64,000 bases of DNA from Macrocystis pyrifera. Taxonomy: Eukaryota; Sar; Phaeophyceae; Laminariales; Laminariaceae. Each line of letters starts with the position of its first letter. Position 1 is the stretch's first letter. Under the pieces are notes generated by a model. It did no database searches, was not told where the DNA came from, and was given only the letters and a program-made list of their open reading frames with translations. A program made the translations under genes and the position numbers. Positions 11,501 to 24,082 of the stretch are shown here, one piece after another. The stretch spans positions 17,884,128 to 17,948,127 of the forward strand of contig JASSKH010000005.1 in assembly GCA_031763025.1 (NCBI GenBank), given 5' to 3'.

Positions 11501-14500
11501 CTTTTTCGATACGTGGCTGCTGTTGAGATACTACTGCTGTACGTAAGAGTCTTACGTACCATACTTCATTATATTGTAAGTACCGCCGTGTGTATGGTCT
11601 GTACATACCAGGTATATTGTAACACTTGTGTTACTATTTTGCCACACAGCAGTAATATAGGGTGGGTATTAATATTGCGGGGGATCATAGTAAATGGGAC
11701 CCAACATTGTTAGTAAAAATAGGGAAATATATAGGTTTTTGTGTGTACCTTAGGTGCTATTTACTATGGTCCTCCGTAATAGTTACACAGCAGTAATCAG
11801 AATCCAGAATACGCCCAAAAAGCATACATCCTCCACACCGTGTTTGATTATGATCGCCATTAATAGTACGGGGGACCATAGTAAACGGGACCAAATATTG
11901 TTATTAAAAATAGGTAAATGTATACCTGGTAGTTTTTTGTGTGTACCGTAGGTCCTATTTACTATGGTCCCCGGTAAATATTATGCCATACCTGGTATTA
12001 CTGGGAAACACAGTAATGAGGACAAAAAATTGATCAGTAAAGTTTTACTGAAATGTATAGTTTTTTGTATACATGATGGGTCGTGACTACTATGGTGTCC
12101 CCGTAAGAGTCGCACCATTAATAGAGCCCACGATTGACCTAAAAAACATGTATCCGCCTATGTTGACACACCGTATTGGTTCTGAGTACTGTTATTTGTA
12201 TGCTTTCCCGTAATGTGATGATATGACGATACGTGTGTGTAAGTATTGATGCGAGTTTCTGATTTTCTCGGCGCCAAAAAAAAACTAAAGACGTTCGGCC
12301 CCCTTTCAAGATCGCGCCAACTACGTATGTTATATTTTCTACCACGCACCACCGTGTAACAGACATTAACCAGGATCGGCGAAATGTCGTCATTTTCGTT
12401 TTTCAGTTGGTGTCATTGGGTTATGATCACTGCTACTGCTGTGTTGTCATTTTCAGATTCGTTGTACATTGTCATGTTGGTGTTTCGTTTTCAGTTTCAG
12501 TTCGTCGCTGTCGATTCGATACAGCAGCAGACAGTAGAACCGCCATTTGCCGTTGTCATGGTTGTTGACAATGATCGTCATTGCCGTTGATATCTTCGGT
12601 TTCTTATGTTCATCTTTGTCGTTGAGCTTGTTGTTACCTTAATTTCGTTTACGTGTGTTTTGTCTTGGTGATCGTGCAGGTTGGGAAGCTAAGGTCATGG
12701 ACGGCAAGATGGTATACATCGACCACATTAACAAGGTATCAAATGAAGGAAAAACATCATTTGGAGCTGTAAGCACGGCGTCTATATCGTAGGTCTGCAG
12801 CAGTTGTCGGGTCAACATACTTACGCGTCGGTACCCGAGGCAGTAGCAGGTTGGTCTGCTGTTGCGGCGGGAGCGACGGGTTAAATTAACAGACATCAAT
12901 TTTATACGTCCAAGGGTGGCTTTATTCTTAGCAATCCGCCGAAGAATAGAAAGGACGAAAAAATATCAACATTAAGGAAAGTACTCTGTAGATTATGTGC
13001 TGCAGTGTTCACGTGATATACGTGATACACCCAGGGCAAGATGATGATGAACCCACCGGGCAGGATGATGGGATGCACCTGGCAGAAGGCTATGGCGGCG
13101 TTTTCATCAGACCTTGGCGATCGATCGATACACATTTTGCATCTTCGACGGTAGCGACCGTTGCTTGAGTTTGATATTGACTTTGCTCAGCCTTCCTCGT
13201 TGCCGTGGACATACTCAAGGTCGACGCGAGCAAGCCTGCCTCACCGGCGCCACATGAGGCAGGTGGCTTAGGCCCAGCACCAAGTTTGTCCCTCATCTCT
13301 ATTAAACTGCCCAGCCCGTTGTTAACGCTCCTAATGTGATTTGCACTGACTATAGAGCCGCGGCAGGTATAGGGGTTTTACTTGATTATAGCATAACCCA
13401 AACATTTCCCACCGACGGGTCTCCTGAACTGAGTTATTGCATATTATTGTTGGCATCCGTTGTGTATTGCTTGCCATTGTTTGCAAGCCCGTTTGTGTAT
13501 CGGGCTTAGCTTACGATATTTCTCAAGGTCGGTAGCTGGTACATAGGACAGTACTACCGTGTGTGGACCGAACAATTGGATTTAGAGTCAGATTCAGGTT
13601 TCTGGACAGTGCACGTAGTAAAAGGGTCAAACTCTTTCAGGAGCGCAGTCCCGTTTTTGGGGACGAATTACTTCGAATTTGACTGGTTTGTCCCCAAAAC
13701 GTGACTGCAGTTTGCCCTCGAAGGGTTCACCATGTGACATCGAGCGAGGAGACTCATAAACTTTAGGTGCTTACCCCTGCCGTGGCAAGCGTCAGCAACT
13801 GTACTGAAACATGTGTTCGACTCTATTTCCAAGTAGTTTTCTTTTTAAACCGGGGGTGCATGCACCCTCAGAGGGGTTGAGGCGTACTGGTCCTACCTTG
13901 GTTTTTAATCTCGCTTCTACGTTGATGAGCCTCTTATGTTTTTCGTTCTCTGGTTGCATTTCTTTGTTTTCTTCATTGACCGACCACCCTGTTCTCTCTC
14001 CTTTTGCCTCATGCACGCCTGCCTGCCTGCCTGCCTACCTGCCTGCGCCTGCCTGTATGCCTGCTTGCCCGGAAACGTTCTGTTACAGACGACAACACTG
14101 CAGAAACCTCCCTCAAAGCCTCATGCACGCGGTGAGACTACATAAAATGAACGAATGAAGTTGAAGGAACGAGTTTATTTATTTGTTGTGCATGTTTTGT
14201 TCCTTCCATCCTGACCTTCCTTCTTTCGCTTCCCTTCTGGCGGCTTGTGCCATGGGGGCATCGCTCTGCTACGCCACACTTACGCTACGCCGTTCTGTTT
14301 CACACGATCGAGCATGCTTGCCGCGCGCTTTGTTTGCTATTGGGCGCAGATGAAGGGGGCTCCATGCTGTCACTCGCGGAGCCTGGCTTACGCCAATGAA
14401 CCTTTAACCTTGGAAACGCTTAGCAACGGTACCCTTGCTTCGCCTTCTTCTCCTTCCTTGTTGTGTGTGCCTCTGAATTATGGAATTGTCGAAATATCAA

Positions 14501-14963
14501 ATATAATCAACTTATCAAAGTTTTTGTCGGGTTATCGATCTTTATACCAGTCTGTGATTGTCGGTTGTTGTGTCGGATTATCGAACTTCGTATATTTATC
14601 GGGTTGTCGAACTTCCGAATTCCTTATGTAAATTCTGTATCGGTATATCGAATTATCGAACTACTATGGGCATATCGACGAATAAATGTCGAAGTGATAT
14701 CACATCGACAAATATCGAAATATCGTTTTTATTTTTTGGGTATTTGTTTATGCTGCCTTTGCAGATACCGATCAGCCCAGGAGTGGCAGTCGCGAGCTGG
14801 CTGCGCCTGTGCCTGCGGGAAGGACTAGGAGCAGCGATAGCTTGAGAGGCACAGGCAGCGGCTATCCCTACGGTACGCTGCTCCTATATTACTTGGGAGG
14901 ATTGGGGGGGGGAGGTATACCTATGGTACCCCACTCGCACGGTAGTTGGAGGGAGGGTGGATA

Positions 14964-15000
<37 letters not shown>

Positions 15001-18000
15001 GCGAGATCCCCACGGTACGCTACTCGCACGGTAATTGATGGGGCGGCGGAGAGATGGGGGGGGGAGGAGAGGGAGGGCTCTGGGCGGGTTGTATTTTTCC
15101 GTCTCGCAGAGCGCCGCACGCCGTTATGATGGGTCGCGATGTCGTGACGATTGGCGCGATGACATGACGATTGTCGCGATGAAGTTGCGGCCAGGCCCCG
15201 GTCGGCGCCAACATCTAAACCGGGGAATATGAATATGACCCCGTGTGTCTGTCTACCTGTGTGCGCCTGCTTGCCCGTATCGGGGTTGCGGTGCGGTGCT
15301 CAATGGTACCGGAGCAGCTTGGTCCCACCTCTTAGAATCAAAGCTGCGTTGATGATACGTATCTCCATACCTCTTTGTGCGCAAGCAAGCAAAAGCCTGC
15401 TGTGGTTTCGCGCGATTTCCGTTTGCGTCTCACAACAGAAACGTTTCACGCCAGCTTTCTCTTGCGAAAGGTGTCAATGCAAAAAACTGCCCTCTTTTGT
15501 GCTTTTCTTCGTTCATGAGGAGCATAGAGGCAGTGGCGCCAATCGCCTCCTTCTCCAAGGTTTTATGGCTGTGACGAGAAAAGAGGCTTGTATTCTGGAG
15601 GGCCGCATGACCTTGGTTGGCCAAAAAAAAATGTTTTTTTTTTTTCTTGTTTTGCGGCTGCGTGGGTTGTTGTTGTTCAGGTTCTGGTAGTGGGAGACGC
15701 AGGGCGCACTCGGATGTCAACCACGCATCGAACCCCAGCCCAGCGTCAAACCGCGGCCCGTCGAACCGCGGCCCACCGAACCGCGGCCCGTCAAACCACG
15801 ACCCGTCGGACGTCAGCCCAGGCGCTGTCAACACTCCCCGCGCTGAATTCGAGGAACCGCTTCCAACAGGTACGTATGTATGTACCGACCGATCCCCGCC
15901 CACCTGGTCGCCACGGCAGTCGTTTTATTTATTATTTTTGGCCTGTCGGTCGTTGTGCTTTTTTCGTTGGTTGGTCGGTTGGTTGGTTGATTAGTTGGTT
16001 GGTCGGTCGATGGGTTGGCTGGTGGTCGTGGTGGGATGGTTAGTTGGGTGGTGCGGCTGGTTGTCTATCGATGCGCCGTCGAAATGGGGGGCTCTGGTCA
16101 CCCCGGTTCTGTGGTAAATAGTCTCGATAGTCTTGACAAAACCGAAAAGTTTGCCCCAATCTGGCCGGAAGTTTAAGGAACGTTCGAACATGAATTTGCG
16201 TTTCATACGCTCCGTACAGTACCGTCCGGGGGGTACGTTGTTGGCCTTGGCTTGCCGTTCGTCCAGTGGTCGACGGGATTCGAGACACCAAGCAGGTCGT
16301 TCGATTTTGTGGGAGTGCTGTAACGTCAAGTACCACCCCCCATGAGATTAAACCGACCCTTTCCTTCCGTTTTCTGCCTCCGACTGCTCTGCGAAACTAA
16401 AATACGATTTGTGGACACCCTTTGCCGTGGAAGGCAGCACGCTTGTTGTTAACTGTGTAAGATCAGTCAAGGCAACCAGCCCCCCCCCCCCCCCGACCTT
16501 CTCCGCGTCTTGAGTTTGCTGATTTTTTTGTTCTGCCTCTTGCGTTGCCTTTTTTTTCTTGCTGTTTTTTGGCCTTTCTGTTTGCAAACACGTGCTTCAT
16601 TCTTGGTCCCTTTTGTCCGCTTCTTTCTTTCCTTGCTCCCTTCCTTCTTTTCTTTCTTTCTTTTTTTCCTTCCTTCGTGCATTCCTCATCTCCTTCCGTT
16701 GTTCGTCCCCACCCCTTTTGCGTTTATCCCACTCGAGCAGGGTGGGGGAGGAGCGTCACCCCGCAGGGGGAGGTGTACTACGTCAACCATACGACGAAGA
16801 GCACCACTTGGTCCAGGCCAAGGTGGACTTACGCGGAAGAAGACGCAAACGATATCAACTTCGACGAATGTGAGAGCTACCTGCACTCCCTCCCTCCACA
16901 CGGCGACCCGGTTGAGCTTTTTCTACCATCCTTTTCACACCTCAGATCTATCATGATCTATCTGATCTGTTTACTGCTGTAGATGATCTAGGTCCTCACC
17001 TGCCGTTGTGAGAGGGTTGCGCAGAATCTGCCTTGTAGGGCACATCCACCCCGGGTCCCCGCTCGGCATGAGCTAAATACATACAGAACCGGGGGTAGAT
17101 CTGCCTTGAATGGTCTACTGTAGATCATGAACTGCCTGTCTAAGGTTTGGGGATTTTTTGTCGACAGAACGGTCGACGCTCAATGCTGTGCATTGACAGT
17201 ACGCGACGAAGAATACTAGTCCTAGACATTACCTGCTGCAGTTGAGGACTAATACTATTTTGCTGTACCTGGTATTAAGAATAATGAGAAACCACGATGG
17301 ACGAGAAAAAAACATGTATTCCCCTATATTTACTCGAGGTATTTGGTTCTCGTTTTGCTATACAAGTGATGTGGTTTCCCGTAGTAGCCCTCGGCCGGCG
17401 GCAGGCATGGCTGGGCGCCTGTCTCCTTGCTAGCAGCTGCACCTGCGTCGCGGTCATTCAGGGCAACGAAAATCTTACAGCAGTGACGTGCCTCAGAGAG
17501 TGGCTTACCAGTTGTACGAGAAAATGGTTGACTAATACGTAGTTGATATAATAGTGTACGAGACGCGTAGAACTGCAGAGTAACTCTAACCCCAACCCTG
17601 AACCAATCAGAAACGATCAACCAATCAACCAATCAACCAATGATTGCGTAGCTTTATCCCCTTTGTCTTGTTTGTACACGGTACAGCATGTGTCATCTAT
17701 TTACTCGAATACGCTGGTGAGGTCTACTGGTACCCGTATGCGACTCGGCCCAGCTTGGACAACATGGTTTACAGTCCATGCTTTCTGGTCTTCTTTAAAT
17801 AAGTATACAGCAGTTCACCGCTTGTTCGACACTATGGTTGGCACACATCGTGTACCAGATAACGCGAACCAATGGTTGATTGGGTTAGTTCTATTGGTCT
17901 CGTTCTCGTACACAGCGACCCTCGACCATTATTTCGAACAAAGCGGTAAACTAACTGCCCCATGACATGCTCGTTCCGAGGACTTCTCAGGCGGTCGGGG

Positions 18001-21000
18001 TTAGGGTTTTAGTTGTGGTTTGAAGGTCCGGTATATTTCAACCATGTCACACCACGAACAGGTCATCGATCCCCACTTCATGATCTAGATCTTGCAGGGC
18101 AGATATATTCCTGATCTGTATGATCTAACTCATCGTACCGCTGGGAGCCGTATACCCTGCACGGTCCAGGGCAGGTTTTCTACTGTAGATTGGATGTGTA
18201 CTTTCAGGAGTATACATATCCTGCACAACATGTGATGTTGACAACGTATTAATAGCGAGGGTGTAGATGTGTAGATGTCATGATGTGCCCCACGTGTCGA
18301 GTGTGCCGTGGAAGCTGGGCCAAGGACTTTTTTGCAGTCCTCACGCAAAGGCCGTCCTAATGTATAGTGACGAGCAGGTGCAACACACGAATGAGATGGA
18401 CGGCCGCGAGCAACCGCCCACGCATGCACGCATACATTTGCTGTGCCCGGTCTTGTAGGAGCTCTGCGCAGACCCCGTCGGTACGCGGGCGGGGGTGGCC
18501 CTTGACCATCTCTTTACCTGGTTTGCCTGTCCAGGGCATGTAATAGAACACGTTTCGAAGGTTCGTTGAAAAAAACCGTTCGCGTGCGTCTTGCTGCTGT
18601 ACCGACAGCAGCTACAGCAGTAGATAGGCCTGGCGCGGTAAAAGTATTTTGTGCCACCGGAGTTCGGTAAGGTGCCAGTCGTTACGTATACTGCTGTACT
18701 TTTCTGTACCTGTCCTGCGGCGTACCGCTGTGCTGTGCTGTGCTGTGCTGCTGTCGTATGTCGCTCCGACGCAACTGCTCCTTCCTCGATGGGAGATGGG
18801 AGATGGCGTGCGTACCCATTAACGGGGTACTGTGTGTTGTAGATACATGCCAGGTACATTTAATATGCTATGCTTTCCGTTGTTGGACGTTTTTTTTTTT
18901 TTTTTCGGGCGCCAGCGCTACACGAGGACGATGCAGTGGGAGGGCCAGACGGAAGCGTGAAGAGCGGGAGGAGCAACAGGAGCAGGGGAGGTTCCAGCAG
19001 GCGGTACGCGAGCGGGCAGGACGATCTCGAGCTGCCCTTGCCACCAGGTTCGCGCAAGTTGACCACATCAATACGAACAGTACCACGCACAACAAGGAGC
19101 GAGGATGTATGATACTGGGGTTCGGTTCGGTTCGGTTCGGTTGTGCCGTGTTGCTCCAGGCTGACCCTTTGACGTGGGCGCATCGCGTGTTTTTTGCTTT
19201 TGACCCCTTAATTTTTCAACTTTGAATAGAACAACTGCGTTGACTCGTTTTGGGACCAAAATTATTGGAATTAGGCTGGTACGTTTTTTGCCGTGGTGAG
19301 GGAGGGGGTGAAGGCAACTGTTAGGGGCGCTTGCCTATCAGGACTTTTGAGACCCCGGAGTTTGGTCCCAGCATGCGATCATGTTGAGTGTGGATTTTGG
19401 TTGACCGTGGTGGGACCGGGCTTGAGTAGTGGTTTGTCTCAACTCTCTCAGCTGCTGGCTGCAGCTGGACAAAATAGCCCGGGCTGTTTGTATGTATGAA
19501 CATCTGAACCCCCTTCCTTGGTTGTACTATTACGGTGTGTGAACCTCTTTACAACAGCACCCTCATTTTTTGGTACAAACTACTTGTTGTTAGTGTAGGA
19601 TAATTTTTGCAGTACGTGTTGCAAGAGCTACGTAAAACCTTTCTTTTACGGGGGACCATACTAAATAGGACCAAATGTCGAAGTATTACGGGGGACCATA
19701 CTAAATAGCACCTACGGTACACACAAAAACCTACATGTTTCCGTATTTTTACTAACAAAATTTGGTCCCGTTTACTACTGTATGGTCCCCCGTGACAGTA
19801 AAAGTAGGGCATATATAGGTGTTTGTGTGTACCATAGGTCCTGTTCACCATGGTCCCCCGTCAAAGTGCAAACTGCAGTCCCTTTTTGGGGACAAATTAC
19901 TTGAAATTTGACTGGTTTGTCCCCCAAGACGGGTCTGCAGTTTGTCCTAAAAGGGTAAATAGCAGGGCTGTTCACGGGTCGGGTCAAACCTTGCGGGTCA
20001 GGCCCGTTCCGGTTAGGTAAGGGCGACCCGACTCGACCCGACCCGACCCGACCCGACCCGACCCGACCCGTGAAATTTCGAAAACCGGATGGAGTCATGA
20101 CCCGTGAAAGCCGAGGTTTTGTTTTGTTGATAGCTGCTGAGGTTTCTCGTTGTTTTTGGTGACACGATGGGTTGTTCGCTATAACGTGGAATCTTTGCTG
20201 CACTGCACCTTGCTCTCAGACATTTTCTGTCTGACCCCAGTGATACAGCAGCCAGCTAGAGCAGCCAGCAGTGGCACGGGCAGTTACGGCAGTGGAATTT
20301 TGATCAAAACACTCCTCTTCTTTGCGTATTTTCTTTTTTCCGCGCAACCGAGTGCTTTTTTTTCCCCCCGTTTTTTGTTGTCCAGCCACAACCGTCCTTC
20401 TGGTCAACGTTATATATATTTTTGCGTTCAGCAAGTACCGGTCGTTTGTATTACTGTCTATTAATAGTACAGACAGTTGCTAATGTAACCTTTTTGTCAA
20501 TGTCTCTGTGTCGGTTTCTTCCAATCCCAACCCCGCACCCCAAGACCCGAAGCACTCGAATCAACCACATATAAATGGCACAACGAAAATACGTATCATA
20601 CACATGAGGCCGTATTTGTAGCGGTCACGCCAAGTCAATCAACTGCTACTGCATTTAGTTCTGCTTGTGAACCACAAAGAAAATGCTGGAAAGTTACTGA
20701 TGTCACTTGCCGTAGTTATTATTAATTAACAACCATTTTTTTTCACGCTTGTCCGTCTTGTCTTATCTTGTCTACTTCAATCTTGTGTCTGTCGTGCCTA
20801 TCCGAACCGGTGGGCGTGTACCGCATCGCACCACCGCACGGAAGCGCAGGTTGGGAGGAGCGCATGTCTGCGGAAGGCAAGGTCTTCTACATCAACCATA
20901 TTGACAAAACCACCCATTGGACCCGTCCAGAGACCCCGCTCTCGCTCCTTCCCCAAGAAGACCAACTTCCCCTCGAGGACGTCGTCGACCACTCGCCCGA

Positions 21001-24000
21001 GGTCCCGCCTGAGGATCTCGGCAAACCGCAACACTCCGATCTCACCGAGATGCAGACGGATCATACCCCCTTCGCCACTGCCGAAAGCGCCCCCCGCTCG
21101 TCAGTCCCCTCCCCCGACCCCCACGACGACCCTTCTGCGTACACGCGCCCTGATTCCATAGGAAACTCACACGCTGATGTGGGGGCAGGCGTTGGCGCAT
21201 ACGACCTTACCAAGGATGGCTCCGTAGTCGACAACGCTAACACCGATTTTACGGACACCGCCCTCGAGGAGGTGGCAGATGTCCACCCCCGAGGCGTTTC
21301 TCTTTCCTCGGGTGGGGGGGGGGAGGGGAGAGGGCCCCCTCGGCGACCGTGAGCGCTCCGACTGGGACGACGGACCGAGCCCTCTCTGGCGTTGGTTCGG
21401 TGGAAAGATGGGAATCCCGCGAGCCTGTGCAGCCAGTGCAGCCTGTGCAGCCAGCGCAGCCTGTGCGGGGAGTGGCGAGTCTGAGGTCAGCCGACGTGCT
21501 CCTACTGCAGACCGAGATGGAGACGGTGGCAGGAGGGGGGGAGCAGGAACAGGGGGGGGGGGGGGAGGACGCTGGCGATGCTTCTACGGATGCGGCGGCA
21601 GGCCCCGTTTCTTCGATCGTGAAGTCGGGTCTGTTCGGGTCCACTGTGAGGGCTACCGGCGGCAGCGTTGGGAGTGCCGGCGGTGGAAGCGGTGGCGGTA
21701 GCGCCAACGGTAGCGTGACGGCTAGTCACGCCGCTGATTCCTCTTCAGCCGTTGCTGCTGCTACGGCTGGTGCTGGTGACGGTGCTGCGGCCGCTGCTAG
21801 TCGGAGCGCGGGCGTTGGAACGGGCCCGGCGAGGCGGGGTGGGATGGACTCGGAGCCGCCTCCGCTCGGACTAGGTGACGCATCGATCGGTTTGCCTGCA
21901 TTCGTGCACGTGTGTCTCTGGACTGTTGTTTGCTTGCGATTTTTCCACCGCATGATTGCATATGCCACTATATCAACCCTGTTGAAGCTGCTAGAACTGC
22001 ACCCATTTTTTTTGGACAAAAAACTTGGAATTAGTCTGAGACAATTTTTGCAGTACCTTGTTGGTATTTGTAAATACTACCAGGGTCGACAATTTTTGCG
22101 GTATTATTGATTTTAATAGTGTTGGTGTCATACGCCCGTACCGCCTTTTGTCTCTTGGTGCGTTTATACTGCCTGTTGCGGCAGGGAGATGATATGTGTC
22201 GGGGGGGGGGGGTTGATACATACCTTGTATATACGATGTGCTAACGGTGTGCTAACAGTGTGTTGCCAGTGTGCTATACAGATGTGTCAACAGCGTTAGC
22301 GGTGTCTTGTATGTGTCAGCAGTTTGCCAACAGCTTGCCCAAAGCGTGTTATTACGGGGGACCATAGTAAATAGGACCTACGGTACACACAAAAATCCTG
22401 TATATTCACGTATTTTTACTAGCAATGTTTGGTCCTATTTACTATAGTCCCCCGTAATGGAAGTGTGTCGACTGTGTCCGCGGCGTGCCAACTGTGCATC
22501 AGCTTTTTCGTCCACTATATAGCTCGAGTGTCGCGAAACACGCGCAACAACGCCTCCCTGAGCAACTGGCTGCCATTGAAAGTCAGGTGTTTGTTTGCTT
22601 TTGTTTGTTTTTTGGTTCGTTCTTTTCATGACCTTTCTTGAGCATTCCTGCGTTGGCTTATTCGTTGGTTTAGTTTCGTGTCCAGTCGTTTGTTCGTGCA
22701 TCGCCCATTCCTCCCTCCATCAATTTGTTCATTGGTTCAATCGCGTACCAACGATTTATTTTCTTGGCTCGTTTTGTTCATTCGTCCAGTCTCTTGATGA
22801 ACGTGTAGTTCGCTCAATTTTCCATTTACAGTAGATTTTACTTGTTCATTCGTTTATTCGCCCATTCATACCTGGTATATTTTTGGCGTTTTTCTCGTTT
22901 TTTTCATTCGGTCACGCAGTCTTTTGAACGGTGTACTCGTACGTACAGCAGTGCTTTAATTCGCTTATTTTTGGTTGCCGCAGGGTGGATGGAGCTCAAG
23001 ACTGTGGATGGCAAAGTGTACTACCAGAACAGCATTTTCAAAATCACGCAGTGGACACGACCAGAGCCAGACACGGAATACGAGCCCGCAGCGAAGACGG
23101 TGGGGACGGCTGTGTCACCGGCCAAGGATGCGGGACTGGGGCGGGGCGGGGGCGGTGATGAGGTGGAGACGGAGGCCGCGGCAGCGGCGGAGCTTCACAC
23201 GGTCAGCTACAACTCTATGGCCGCGACTCCTTCTGCTTCTAGGACTGCTGGTGAGAGGAACTTGACAACGAGAAGAAAGGAGGTGGAAGAGGTTGGGCGG
23301 GGTGTACTCATTGTCATGCATGACTGTAGTCGTATGGCCACAGAGAGTGGGGGGGGACAAGCAGGCGAAGGGGGGGGGGGGGGAGGCGCCATAGAGCCAG
23401 CGTAGCCGCGTGAGACGGGAAGGTGTGGGGGAAGGGGGGCGCAATAGAGCCGTTGCAGCCGCACGCGAGCAACTTAGAAGGAGGCGTCTGTTGGGGCTGC
23501 TTCTGAAACAGTAAGCCTTGATGTGACAGATACTTCCCTTCGTCTTGAGGAACCAAAGTACAGGCATGTAGTTTGAGGTTAGCCAGCGGTTATACTACTG
23601 CTGTACCTGGTAGCAATGTTCATATTGATACTGTTAATACTAACCCCTTCGAACGAACGCGGGACGCCTATGAAATGTACGACGACTTTTTCGGGCCACT
23701 GTCCGGTTGCGTTGTGGTGGCGTCTGCTTACGGCTGGCTTTGCATGATACCACGTTGGTGGTGGGCATCATGTGGTGTACAAATAAAAATTGGCTCTGGT
23801 GTGGTGGTGCGATTGATTTTCCTGGCGTTTAAGGGGCGCTTTTCCACTGCCATGTTTTTTGGTTTTTTTTGCACTGGTTGTGGCGTTGTCCACGGAGTTG
23901 GAAAGGGGTGTGTCGCGCGCTCTGTGTTGCGCTCCTTTGTAGGATACCCGTGGGGTTTCTTGGTCCCCTTGGTTGCCGTTTTTTGTCGACAAAGTTGAAC

Positions 24001-24044
24001 GTTGTTGCGCGGCGGTGGCGGTGGCGGTAGTGGCGCGGCTGTTG

Positions 24045-24082
<38 letters not shown>

